Shown here piece after piece: positions 6,947 to 13,903 of a stretch of DNA of 13,903 nucleotides. Both the position numbers and the translations under genes were made by a program. Source of the stretch: Pseudomonadota bacterium (GTDB lineage Bacteria; Pseudomonadota; Alphaproteobacteria; Rhizobiales; Devosiaceae); contig JAEZKB010000083.1 of assembly GCA_023415605.1 (NCBI GenBank), positions 1-13,903 on the forward strand, in the 5' to 3' direction. The notes under the pieces are model-generated. The model did not search any database. It worked only from the letters and a program-made list of their open reading frames with translations, and was not told the DNA's origin. Each line of letters opens with the position of its first letter. Within the stretch, counting starts at the first letter, position 1.

Positions 6947-8506
6947 TTAACGCGTGGCGACGAGCAGAGGGGCGTTGGTCACAAATTGATCGTAATCGAG
7001 AGGCTGGCCCAGATCGGGCAGGAAGGCCATGCGTCCCGCCATCGGGCCGAGCTCGGCTTCCTTGTCGAGATAGCCCTCGGCCTCATAAAGCTCGGCAAAA
7101 TGTCCATCGGACATCAGAACCGGCATGGTCAGCGTCTCGTTGACGTGATCGATTTCCGGCGCCACCAGCTCGGTGCCGCGGGTCTTGATGCTCTGGATCG
7201 GCTGGCGATCAGCGACAACTTCACGCACCGCAGCGGCGGCGGTTGCGGAGGACGAACTGCTGACCGCGCTAAAAGTGGTGTCAAACAGACCCATCAGCGA
7301 CTTCTCGGCGCCGCCGAGCGAAGCAGTGACCAGATTGGCGTCGACGCCGGGCTTCAGGCCGCTAGCAGGGCCCTTGTCGCTTTCAATGAGCATCTTGAGC
7401 GCGGCATTGCCCGGGGCATAGGCGGCCACGATCTCGGCCTTGGGGGTCATCAATACGCGCGGCTGCGGCACCGTGTTGTCGATCGCCTCGAGCGCACCCG
7501 ACGCGCCGCCGAAGCGGGCGGGGCGAGGAGCGGGCACCGGCGCCATGACGCCGCCTTCAATCGACGCCAGCTGCATCTCGGCACCCCGCGAGCTCGGACG
7601 GGTCAGCGGCACGGGCGCATCGATCTCGATGGTCGAGACGGTGCGCTGGGTTGGTTCCTGCAGCGCGGCCATCATGATGCCGGGGGCATCGGCGCCATAG
7701 AGGCGCGACGGGCGCTGCAGCGGAACGGGGGCAATGTTGCCTGTCTCATCGGCCACCATGATCGCAGGCATTCCGAGATCCGGCGTGACGATGGCACCGT
7801 TGCAGGGCACCATCTTGCACTTCTTCCACTCGGCTTCGGCATAAGCGCGACCGGAGGATGAAAGCGGCTTGCCGTCGGTGGGAAGGTGGAGGGTCTTGCC
7901 GTCCGGGAACACCTTCTTGAGCTGCGCGCGGGTCATGCGCGGCCAGGCGCGTACCGAGCCGGTATCGGCGTGAACGAAGGGGCTGCCAGAGGTGGGGTAG
8001 TAGCCAATGCCGCCGACCTGGTGCCGCATCACGGTCTCGCGCAGGGTCGAGAGCTTGATCCCGGGGATGAAGAAGTCGATCGCCTTGCCCTTCATGTGCT
8101 GCGAATTCTCGGCAACGCCGGAGGATTTGGCGCGCAGCATGTTGTTGGTCTTGGGCGAGCGGTAGGAGGAAACAATGTTGATCGGCTGGATCGCGCCGAC
8201 TTCCTGGTACACGGTCCAGAGCAGGTCAAAGAGCGCGGGATCCATGGTGGTCGGCTCTTTGGTGCGCCAGTCGGCGAGGAAGACGTTGAGTTCGCGCAGA
8301 ACCTTCTTGTCGTACTGGCCGTTGCGGCGAAAGGTGAACTTGCCGACTGCGCCGGTATGGGTGTGACGCATATAGATGGTGCGGTCACCACCGGGAGCAG
8401 CCGAAACGACTGCGGTGGTTGTCGGGATCACGGTGGTCAACGCCACAATCGCGGCAAAGCACAGCCGCAACAGACGTTGCCAATGCGAAATTGGTTTCCC
8501 CAGCAC
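6947..8506 (-). CDS. Secreted DUF882 / M15-like (YcbK/MepK-type) murein peptidase with long C-terminal extension
   Basis: This is a predicted envelope peptidase of the DUF882 (Peptidase_M15_2) family, whose E. coli member MepK cuts peptidoglycan cross-links. Numbering from the GTG at 8506 (519 residues), a signal peptide with a hydrophobic core CFAAIVALTTVI ends near SAAPGG. The catalytic domain spans about 40-215: SSYRSPKTNNML with R116, then H137 and D144 in QHMKGKAIDFF and H179 in PFVHADTG, the expected zinc ligands. Beyond it lies an extension of about 300 residues, rich in Pro, Ala and Ser, with three PVPxxRP repeats and no recognised domain. The frame also opens at a TTG (8515), but the only good ribosome site, AAGGG, is 1 nt from that TTG and 10 nt from the GTG. 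It sits downstream of the L,D-transpeptidase on the same strand but beyond a terminator, so it probably has its own promoter. Confidence 0.88.
   Translation of the reverse strand: MLGKPISHWQRLLRLCFAAIVALTTVIPTTTAVVSAAPGGDRTIYMRHTHTGAVGKFTFRRNGQYDKKVLRELNVFLADWRTKEPTTMDPALFDLLWTVYQEVGAIQPINIVSSYRSPKTNNMLRAKSSGVAENSQHMKGKAIDFFIPGIKLSTLRETVMRHQVGGIGYYPTSGSPFVHADTGSVRAWPRMTRAQLKKVFPDGKTLHLPTDGKPLSSSGRAYAEAEWKKCKMVPCNGAIVTPDLGMPAIMVADETGNIAPVPLQRPSRLYGADAPGIMMAALQEPTQRTVSTIEIDAPVPLTRPSSRGAEMQLASIEGGVMAPVPAPRPARFGGASGALEAIDNTVPQPRVLMTPKAEIVAAYAPGNAALKMLIESDKGPASGLKPGVDANLVTASLGGAEKSLMGLFDTTFSAVSSSSSATAAAAVREVVADRQPIQSIKTRGTELVAPEIDHVNETLTMPVLMSDGHFAELYEAEGYLDKEAELGPMAGRMAFLPDLGQPLDYDQFVTNAPLLVATR
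7514..7732 (-). repeat. Three APVPxxRP peptide repeats in the DUF882 protein
   Basis: Copies encode APVPLQRPSR (7703-7732), APVPLTRPSS (7589-7618) and APVPAPRPAR (7514-7543). Spacing is irregular. They are Pro/Arg-rich and probably extended, as expected for a flexible periplasmic linker or a peptide that contacts the cell wall. Confidence 0.75.
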
Positions 8507-8706
8507 GCCCCACAAGCCCTTGTAACAACCCTAGACAGGAAGACGGTACCGCCAAGACTATTACAGTCGATTAACGATAACCATTTCCCTCGGCGCCTGT
8601 CACCAGCCACCCACCAGATTGCTTCTAGGCAAAAATCGAGGCTGAACCAAGGCTAAATTCCTAAGCGCGGGTAAACGCTTGGCCTTATGCACCGGTGCAG
8701 ACAAGA

Positions 8707-8739
8707 CAAAGCCCGGGGCCAAAGGGCCGCCGGGCTTTG
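8707..8739 (-). terminator. Rho-independent terminator of the L,D-transpeptidase gene
   Basis: A perfect 10-bp stem pairs CAAAGCCCGG (8707-8716) with CCGGGCTTTG (8730-8739). An inner GGCC/GGCC pairing closes a 4-nt loop with one bulged base. On the minus strand the stem is followed by a U-rich run (TTTGTCTTGTCTG). It starts 28 nt after the transpeptidase stop codon, so it should end that transcript before the DUF882 gene. Confidence 0.85.
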
Positions 8740-8767
8740 CAAATCTTGGGCGGGAACTGCGCCTTAT

Positions 8768-10438
8768 CTACTGGTTCAGCAGCTCGATGAGCTTCTTGTT
8801 GGCGCCGTAGACATCGCCGTAAGAGCGGATGGTGCCGTCTTCGTCGACTCGCAACGTGAAGTAGCTCAGGTGCACCGGGATGTGGTTCTTCACGTTCACC
8901 CAAGTCTCCTTGCTGCCAAACAGGCCCTCGAGCGATGCGCGGGTGACACCCGGCTCGTGTTCGGTCAGCGCGCCGGCGAATTCCATCGGGTTTTCGACGC
9001 GAACGCAGCCGTGGCTATAGGCGCGGTAGGAGCGGGCAAAGAGGGACTTCGAGGGCGTATCGTGCAGATAGACGTCGTGCTGGTTGGGGAACAGGAACTT
9101 GACCTGGCCCAATGCATTGCCGGCACCGGGGCGCTGCCGGACGTGGAAACTGTTGATGTTGGTCGAGGTCCAGTCGATGGCGGCCGCGTTGATGACCTTG
9201 CCCCCCGAAAGCATTTCCATGTTCTGGCCGGCGAGGTAGTTGGGGTTCGCCAAGAGATGCGGGCGAATTTCGTTCGCCTTGATCGAGGCCGGAACGTTCC
9301 AATACGGATTCACGACGATGTGCTCGATCTCGTCGGAGAACACCGGCGTCTGGTTCTTGGGCGTACCGATAACGACGCGCGTGGTGTACTTCTCCTGCCC
9401 GCCTTCCATGATCCGGAGGCGGAACTCGGGGAGATTTACAAAGACGTGGAAGTTGCCGAACTCCTCCGGCTCCCAGCGCCAACGCTCCATATTGGCGATG
9501 ATGTCGTCCTTGGTGGCTGCCATGCCGCCGTTGAGCGCCGCGATAGTGGCGGGGCCGGCAATGCCGTCCGCGGTGAGGTCGAGGCTCTCCTGGAACGTCT
9601 TGACCGCGGCAACGAGCTCTTCGTCGTAGGTCAGATCCGGAGCGGCTTCGGCGCCGGCAGTTTCCGGCACGTCGGGTTCGGCGACGCCGAGGCGCTGGCG
9701 GAGCAGCGGGACGCGCTCGTCGGTCATGCCCGGCTTGAGCGTCTTGCCGTCGGGAATCTCGACATGGTCGATAGTGGCGCTCTCGTCGAACTTGGCGAGA
9801 GCGGCCTTTAGACGGGCGAACTCGGCGTGCTTGGGCTCGAGATCGGCGAAAATCTTGGCTGGATCGTCTGCGGACGCCAGCTTCATGAGCATATCGGCTT
9901 CGTTGATCCGCTTGGGCGTGATGGTCCAGGTCTTGTTGACCAGCAGCGGGTTGATGCGTCCGCCATAGATGTCCTGGGCGTATTTGACCGCGGCGGCCGA
10001 GAAGGCCGTTTCGACGGCAGCCAGCTTCGCCGGGTCAGTGCCGGCGGCGGCGAGGTCGAGTTCGGGCGTCAGGTAGTCGGACGGACGAAATCCTTCAGCG
10101 GTAGCGCCCTTGAAGGCGGCCATGATCTTTTCGGCGGCGGGCGCAAAACTCACCGCTCCATTGGCGCCTTCCTTCAGCCAGAGCGGCTCGAAGTGTCGAG
10201 CGCCGTAGAAAAAGTAGAGTTTCTGCGCCTGGGCATAGGCGCGGGTATCCTTGGCGGCGTCGCGGTAGGCGGTCGAGAGGCCGGACTTGATGATGCGGGC
10301 GAGTTCCGTCTGCGGCGGCGCGATGATGACGCGGGTCGCGTCGATCCCGGCGACCTTCACGACTTCCTGGGAGAGGACCGGGCCCGAGGCGCCAAAAAGG
10401 ACCACGCCGGCAAGCAGGGATGCCATCAACCTACGCAT
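8768..10438 (-). CDS. L,D-transpeptidase, YcbB/LdtD-like
   Basis: This periplasmic enzyme is predicted to form 3-3 (meso-DAP to meso-DAP) peptidoglycan cross-links, the penicillin-insensitive route used heavily by polar-growing Hyphomicrobiales. The 556-residue protein begins with a signal peptide (MRRLMASLLAGVVLFGA, cleavage probably after S23). A helical YcbB-type scaffold domain covers about 45-225, a peptidoglycan-binding repeat about 230-305 (VPLLRQRLGV, then FQESLDLTADGIAGPATIAALN), and a YkuD domain about 328-520. The catalytic motif is H459-D460-T then SHGCVR with nucleophile C478. A lid-like insertion (about 395-450) between the strands is typical of YcbB. The ATG at 10438 has GGAG 5 nt upstream. 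A hairpin terminator follows the stop. Its neighbour is a putative cross-link hydrolase, which fits joint wall remodelling. Confidence 0.94.
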   Translation of the reverse strand: MRRLMASLLAGVVLFGASGPVLSQEVVKVAGIDATRVIIAPPQTELARIIKSGLSTAYRDAAKDTRAYAQAQKLYFFYGARHFEPLWLKEGANGAVSFAPAAEKIMAAFKGATAEGFRPSDYLTPELDLAAAGTDPAKLAAVETAFSAAAVKYAQDIYGGRINPLLVNKTWTITPKRINEADMLMKLASADDPAKIFADLEPKHAEFARLKAALAKFDESATIDHVEIPDGKTLKPGMTDERVPLLRQRLGVAEPDVPETAGAEAAPDLTYDEELVAAVKTFQESLDLTADGIAGPATIAALNGGMAATKDDIIANMERWRWEPEEFGNFHVFVNLPEFRLRIMEGGQEKYTTRVVIGTPKNQTPVFSDEIEHIVVNPYWNVPASIKANEIRPHLLANPNYLAGQNMEMLSGGKVINAAAIDWTSTNINSFHVRQRPGAGNALGQVKFLFPNQHDVYLHDTPSKSLFARSYRAYSHGCVRVENPMEFAGALTEHEPGVTRASLEGLFGSKETWVNVKNHIPVHLSYFTLRVDEDGTIRSYGDVYGANKKLIELLNQ

Positions 10439-10526
10439 AAAGTCTCCGTGCCCCGAGGGCCCAAATATGTGGGGTTGCGCGACGGTGGGAGGACCCTAGC
10501 GCAGCTCGACCCAAAGTATGGTCTTG

Positions 10527-10554
10527 CTTATCCCACGAACCTTAACACTGACAA
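10527..10554 (-). promoter_or_regulatory. Putative sigma-70-type promoter for the L,D-transpeptidase gene
   Basis: On the minus strand TTGTCA (10549-10554) and GATAAG (10527-10532) are separated by 16 nt, about 90 nt before the ATG. The -35 matches 5/6 of TTGACA and the -10 matches 4/6 of TATAAT. It lies in the 169-nt gap after the response regulator, where no clear terminator hairpin was found, so read-through from that gene is also possible. Confidence 0.4.
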
Positions 10555-10607
10555 TTCCACACGATTTTGTGAGAGCGGTCTGTGGCCAGGCTGCAACGGA
10601 AACTGCG

Positions 10608-12092
10608 TCAGGCCGCCTCACTCTCGATGCCGTCGTCGAGACCATATTCCCGGAGTTTGCGATAGAGCGTCGATCGCCCAATCCCCAGCGCACGGGCCAC
10701 CCGCGACATGCGGTTGCCATAGTGGCGCAAGGCAAAGGCGATGAGGTCGCGCTCAAGATCGGCGAGCGCCGTCACTTCGCCCTTGGCATCGAGGAACCGG
10801 TCTGGAACTGCCTCCCCTTTTTCCGCTTCACGGATACGAGCCGTAGCCTGGTCGATATGAACGGGTGCTGAAGGGGTTGGAAGGCTCTCGGTCATGCGCA
10901 GGGCATCGGCGCGGCCAGCCGTCTGCGCGACAATCTGCGGGAAGTCGGCGATTTCGAGATAGGCGCCGTCGCAAAGCACGACGGCGCGGTAGACGGCGTT
11001 CTCGAGCTGACGGATGTTGCCCGGCCAGTTGTAGGCCTTGAGCATCTCCAGCGCCGGTTGGGAAATCCCCACCACGCGCTTGCCGGCCTCGGCCGAGAGG
11101 CGCGCGATGAAGTGGTTGACCAGCACCGGAATGTCTTCGGTCCGCTCGCGCAGCGGCGGCACGTAGATCGGGAAGACATTGAGCCGGTAGTAGAGATCTT
11201 CGCGGAAAGCGCCGTCCTTGGCGAGGTTCAGCAACCGCCGGTTGGTGGCTGAAATGATCCGGACGTTGACCCGTTCGACACGGCTCGAGCCAATCGGCTC
11301 GATCTCGCCTTCCTGGATCACCCGCAGGAGCTTTACCTGTGTATCGAGCGGCAGCTCGCCGACTTCATCGAGGAAGATGGTGCCGCCATGTGCTTCGGCG
11401 AACTTGCCGGCGTGGTCGGAGACGGCGCCGGTGAAGGCACCTTTCTTGTGTCCGAACAGGGTGGATTCGACGAGGTTGGCAGGGATTGCGCCACAATTGA
11501 CCGTGACGAACGGCTTGCCGGCACGGTCGGACGTCCCCTGGATGACCCGGGCGATCAGCTCTTTGCCGACGCCGGTCTCGCCCTCGATGAGTACTGGTAT
11601 CGGGGTTCTTGCGGCTTTGACGCAGAGCGCGGTCACCCGGTCCATGGCGGGCGCGCGGGTGATGATGTCCGACATGCCCAGCGTCCCGGCGCGGCGGTTG
11701 CGGTCGGAGCGGACGAGGGTTTCGAGTTCTTCGAGCTTGAGCGCGTTGCGCAGCGAAATGATCAGGCGCTCGGGCGCGACGGGCTTGACGAAGAAGTCCG
11801 CGGCGCCGTGGCGCATCGCCGTCACCACGGTTTCCAAAGAGGAATTGGCGGTCTGCACGACAACCGGAGTGGTCAGGTTCTCGCGCGCCATCGTCTCGAG
11901 GACAGCCATGCCATCGACATCGGGCATCACCAGGTCGAGCACCACGGCGCCGATGCCGGGGTCGGCACGCAGCAGGTCGAGGGCCTGCCGGCCGCCGGTC
12001 GCGGTCATGGGTACGAATCCGGCCCGGTTCGCCACCTCGGCGGTCAGGCGGAGCTGCACCGGGTCATCGTCGACGATAAGGACGCGCGTCAT
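10608..12092 (-). CDS. NtrC-family sigma-54-dependent response regulator
   Basis: This two-component regulator should activate RNA polymerase holding sigma-54 after phosphorylation. The 494-residue protein has a receiver domain (1-115) with D8-D10, phospho-acceptor D53 in VVLDLVMPDVDG and K103. The AAA+ domain (about 140-375) has Walker A GETGVGKE (171-178), the sigma-54 contact loop GAFTGA (218-223), Walker B TIFLDE (238-243), and NWPGNIRQLEN (355-365). After a linker, a Fis-type helix-turn-helix covers about 445-486 (NRMSRVARALGIGRSTLYRKL). The frame also opens at ATG 12113, adding 7 residues, but the ATG at 12092 has GGGGA just upstream and leaves the receiver starting at residue 1. No histidine kinase is adjacent, so it is an orphan here. 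A CtrA-type box lies 86 nt upstream. The targets and signal are unknown, and the symbol is left blank because NtrC, NtrX, FlbD and others share this layout. Confidence 0.93.
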   Translation of the reverse strand: MTRVLIVDDDPVQLRLTAEVANRAGFVPMTATGGRQALDLLRADPGIGAVVLDLVMPDVDGMAVLETMARENLTTPVVVQTANSSLETVVTAMRHGAADFFVKPVAPERLIISLRNALKLEELETLVRSDRNRRAGTLGMSDIITRAPAMDRVTALCVKAARTPIPVLIEGETGVGKELIARVIQGTSDRAGKPFVTVNCGAIPANLVESTLFGHKKGAFTGAVSDHAGKFAEAHGGTIFLDEVGELPLDTQVKLLRVIQEGEIEPIGSSRVERVNVRIISATNRRLLNLAKDGAFREDLYYRLNVFPIYVPPLRERTEDIPVLVNHFIARLSAEAGKRVVGISQPALEMLKAYNWPGNIRQLENAVYRAVVLCDGAYLEIADFPQIVAQTAGRADALRMTESLPTPSAPVHIDQATARIREAEKGEAVPDRFLDAKGEVTALADLERDLIAFALRHYGNRMSRVARALGIGRSTLYRKLREYGLDDGIESEAA

Positions 12093-12177
12093 TATTCCCC
12101 AAGCTGTTGTCATTGCGCGCCCGGGCTGCGTTCCCGAATCGCGCTGTGCCGTTTTGAAGCAGCATGGGCAGAGGGGG

Positions 12178-12192
12178 TTAAGAGGCGATTAA
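12178..12192 (-). promoter_or_regulatory. CtrA-type binding box (TTAA-N7-TTAAC)
   Basis: Read on the minus strand the site is TTAA, seven bases TCGCCTC, then TTAAC (with one more C), a full match to the alphaproteobacterial CtrA consensus. It is in the 184-nt divergent gap, 86 nt from the response-regulator ATG and 84 nt from the pepF ATG. Weak -10-like sequences occur on both sides: TTCAAA 17 nt beyond it toward the regulator, and GCTATCC toward pepF. Orientation fits control of the response regulator. Confidence 0.55.
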
Positions 12193-12239
12193 GGCTGAGC
12201 TATCCGGCGCAAGCCTTGGCACCCGGAGAGGCGGTGGGT

Positions 12240-12314
12240 ATGGTCGCGCCGCCCGAAACGAACCAAGAGATGCACCATGAGTCAGTCCGCCGCCACCACG
12301 CAAAAGGGGCATAA
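12240..12314 (+). CDS. Possible 24-codon leader ORF overlapping the pepF start
   Basis: ATG at 12240 is preceded by GAGG with 8-nt spacing and reads 24 codons (MVAPPETNQEMHH onward) to TAA at 12312. It overlaps the first 38 nt of pepF in another frame. Its ribosome site is better than that of pepF. It may be a translated leader that couples to pepF, or chance. Confidence 0.2.
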   Translation: MVAPPETNQEMHHESVRRHHAKGA

Positions 12315-13903
12315 CCAGTTGGGAACGCTGCCGGTTTGGGATCTGAGCGATCTCTATCCAAGCAATGACTCGGCGGAGCTCAAGGCGGACCTCGAGGCGG
12401 CCCGAAGGGAGGCCAAGGCATTCGAGGCGGACTACAAGGGCAAGCTCGAAGGCCTGGCGAAGAATGGCGGATTGCTTAAGGCCATCAAGCGGTTGGAGGC
12501 GCTGAACGACGTCACCGGCAAGATCGGCAGCTACGCCTTCCTGCAGTATGTGCGGAACACACAGGAGCCCGACAAGGTCAAGTTCCTGGGCGATACCAGC
12601 CAGGCGCTGACCGACTTGTCGACGGGTCTCATCTTCTTTTCGCTCGAACTTAACCGCATCGATGAACGCATAATGAACGACGCTTTTGCGGCGGATCCGG
12701 CTCTCGCGCACTACAAGCCGTGGTTCGACGAGGTCCGGAAGGCGAAACCGTACCAGCTCGACGAGAAGATCGAAGAGCTGTTCCACGAAAAGTCGGTTAC
12801 CGGCGCGGCCGCCTGGAACCGGCTCTTCGACGAGACCATGGCCAGCCTCAAGTTCGACGTCGACGGCGAGGAATTGGGGCTCGAAGCGACCCTGAACCTC
12901 CTCTCGGATCGCGACGAGACGAAGCGCGAGGCGGCCTTCGGTGGGTTGAGCAAGACCCTCTCGGCCAATAGCCGGCTTTTCACCCACATCACCAATGTGC
13001 TGGCCAAGGACAAGGAAATTTCCGACCGCTGGCACGGCTTCAAGGACATCGCGGACAGCCGCCACCTCGAGAACTCGGTGGAGCCGGAGGTGGTCGACGC
13101 ACTGGAGAAGGCGGTGCGGGAGGCCTATCCGCGCCTCAGCCACCGCTACTACAAGATGAAGGCCAAGTGGTTCGGCAAGGAGCAGCTCAATGCCTGGGAC
13201 CGCAACGCGCCTCTGCCGTCGAGCGATGAGCGCTTCTTCGATTGGGAGACGGCCAAGACGACGGTGATGGAAGCCTACGCGCGCTTCTCGCCCAAGCTGG
13301 CGGAAGTCGCCGAGCCGTTCTTTGCCAAGGGCTGGATCGATGCGCCGGTGAAGGATGGCAAGTCTCCGGGCGCGTTTGCGCACCCCACGGTGCCGTCTGC
13401 CCATCCCTACCTGATGCTCAACTACCTGGGTAAAGCGCGCGACGTGATGACGCTGGCGCATGAGCTGGGGCACGGCGTGCATCAGGTGCTGGCCGGTCCG
13501 CAGGGCGCGCTGATGGCGCCGACACCGCTGACGCTGGCGGAGACGGCCTCGGTGTTCGGCGAAATGCTGACATTCCGCTCGATGCTGGAGAAGACCACCG
13601 ACAAGAAGCAGCGCTTCGCCATGCTGTCGAGCAAGGTGGAGGACATGCTGAATACAGTGGTGAGGCAGATCGCCTTTTATACGTTCGAGCGGAAGGTACA
13701 CACCGCCCGCAAGGAAGGCGAACTCACCGCCGAACAACTCAATGAGATCTGGCTCGAGGTCAGCCGGGAATCACTGGGGCCGGCGATCAAGCTCAATGAC
13801 GGCTACGAGGCGTTCTGGAGCTACATTCCGCACTTCATCCATTCGCCGTTCTATGTCTATGCCTATGCCTTCGGCGACTGTCTTGTGAACTCGCTCTATG
13901 CAC
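12277..13903 (+). CDS. pepF: M3-family oligoendopeptidase F (3' truncated by window end)
   Basis: This zinc metallopeptidase of the PepF/M3 type probably acts in the cytoplasm on peptides of roughly 7-20 residues during peptide turnover. The window holds 542 codons without a stop, and family members are usually about 600-620 residues, so a C-terminal piece of perhaps 60-80 residues is missing. After an N-terminal segment (LPVWDLSDLYPSNDS), the helical M3_N region covers roughly 115-190. The catalytic core contains HELGHGVHQ with zinc ligands H395 and H399, the catalytic E396, and the third ligand E422 in LTLAETASVFGEM. IPHFIHSPFYVYAYAFGD near the window end is the conserved substrate-binding segment. 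The ATG at 12277 is the first in this frame and has only a weak AAGAGA site 6 nt upstream. It is transcribed divergently from the response regulator and shares the region with the CtrA-type box. Confidence 0.95.
   Translation, partial: MSQSAATTQKGHNQLGTLPVWDLSDLYPSNDSAELKADLEAARREAKAFEADYKGKLEGLAKNGGLLKAIKRLEALNDVTGKIGSYAFLQYVRNTQEPDKVKFLGDTSQALTDLSTGLIFFSLELNRIDERIMNDAFAADPALAHYKPWFDEVRKAKPYQLDEKIEELFHEKSVTGAAAWNRLFDETMASLKFDVDGEELGLEATLNLLSDRDETKREAAFGGLSKTLSANSRLFTHITNVLAKDKEISDRWHGFKDIADSRHLENSVEPEVVDALEKAVREAYPRLSHRYYKMKAKWFGKEQLNAWDRNAPLPSSDERFFDWETAKTTVMEAYARFSPKLAEVAEPFFAKGWIDAPVKDGKSPGAFAHPTVPSAHPYLMLNYLGKARDVMTLAHELGHGVHQVLAGPQGALMAPTPLTLAETASVFGEMLTFRSMLEKTTDKKQRFAMLSSKVEDMLNTVVRQIAFYTFERKVHTARKEGELTAEQLNEIWLEVSRESLGPAIKLNDGYEAFWSYIPHFIHSPFYVYAYAFGDCLVNSLYA

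Noticed and set aside
8561..8575. Possible CtrA box upstream of the DUF882 gene
   Set aside because: Only a TTAAC half-site at 8571-8575 is present. The partner position at N7 spacing is ATTA (2 of 4 matching), too weak to claim.
8688..8699. 12-bp palindrome TGCACCGGTGCA in the DUF882 upstream region
   Set aside because: A single short GC-rich palindrome without repeats or known consensus, just beyond the transpeptidase terminator. No function can be argued from sequence.
8687..9811. 374-codon plus-strand open frame antisense to the L,D-transpeptidase
   Set aside because: The real gene is the minus-strand transpeptidase with SHGCVR. The plus frame has no recognisable protein features and runs through the terminator hairpin.
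10555..10607. Terminator for the response regulator
   Set aside because: Only 4-5-bp imperfect pairings (CCACA/TGTGG) and no U-run were found, so no terminator is called.
12217..12222. TGGCAC, a possible -24 element of a sigma-54 promoter before pepF
   Set aside because: No TTGC-like -12 element follows at the required spacing; the sequence there is GAGGCGG.
12178..13737. 519-codon minus-strand open frame antisense to pepF
   Set aside because: The opposite strand encodes a clear M3 peptidase with an intact HELGH motif. The antisense translation shows no domain and is a high-GC codon-bias shadow.

Overview
The window looks like a chromosomal segment of a GC-rich alphaproteobacterium, most likely Hyphomicrobiales and possibly Devosia-like. 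The grounds are the compact che operon order (receptor, cheW, cheR, cheB), the pairing of a YcbB-type L,D-transpeptidase with a DUF882 peptidase, a perfect CtrA-type box (TTAA-N7-TTAAC), and the uniformly high GC content with long antisense shadow frames. The genus is an inference. No RNA genes, CRISPR arrays, insertion sequences or phage genes were seen.

Region 1 (1-4947, + strand) is the 3' end of a chemotaxis operon. It holds the C-terminal helix of a methyl-accepting receptor, then cheW, cheR, cheB and a 614-residue soluble protein that overlaps cheB by 4 nt. This last protein is the least ordinary gene here. It has no membrane segment, carries two MCP-like helical segments and a D-x-x-x-Q motif (D238/Q242) like the CheZ active site, and ends in an acidic tail with repeated FEDFG peptides. 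It could be a CheZ-like or CheY-binding adaptor.

Region 2 (4944-12092, - strand) reads, in transcription order, an NtrC-type sigma-54 response regulator, a YcbB/LdtD-like L,D-transpeptidase ending at a good intrinsic terminator, a secreted DUF882/M15-like peptidase, and dxs. The transpeptidase makes 3-3 cross-links and the peptidase family includes enzymes that cut them, so the two are plausible partners in wall remodelling. dxs starts the MEP pathway, which also supplies the isoprenoid lipid carrier for wall synthesis. Whether the four genes are coregulated is not shown. dxs and the che operon meet tail to tail on one CTAG that contains both stop codons. A 10-bp-arm palindrome flanked by 8-bp direct repeats lies just upstream of dxs.

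Region 3 (12093-13903) is a divergent promoter region of 184 nt with the CtrA-type box almost midway between the response regulator and a + strand M3-family oligoendopeptidase (pepF). pepF runs off the window end. A 24-codon frame with a good Shine-Dalgarno overlaps the pepF start.
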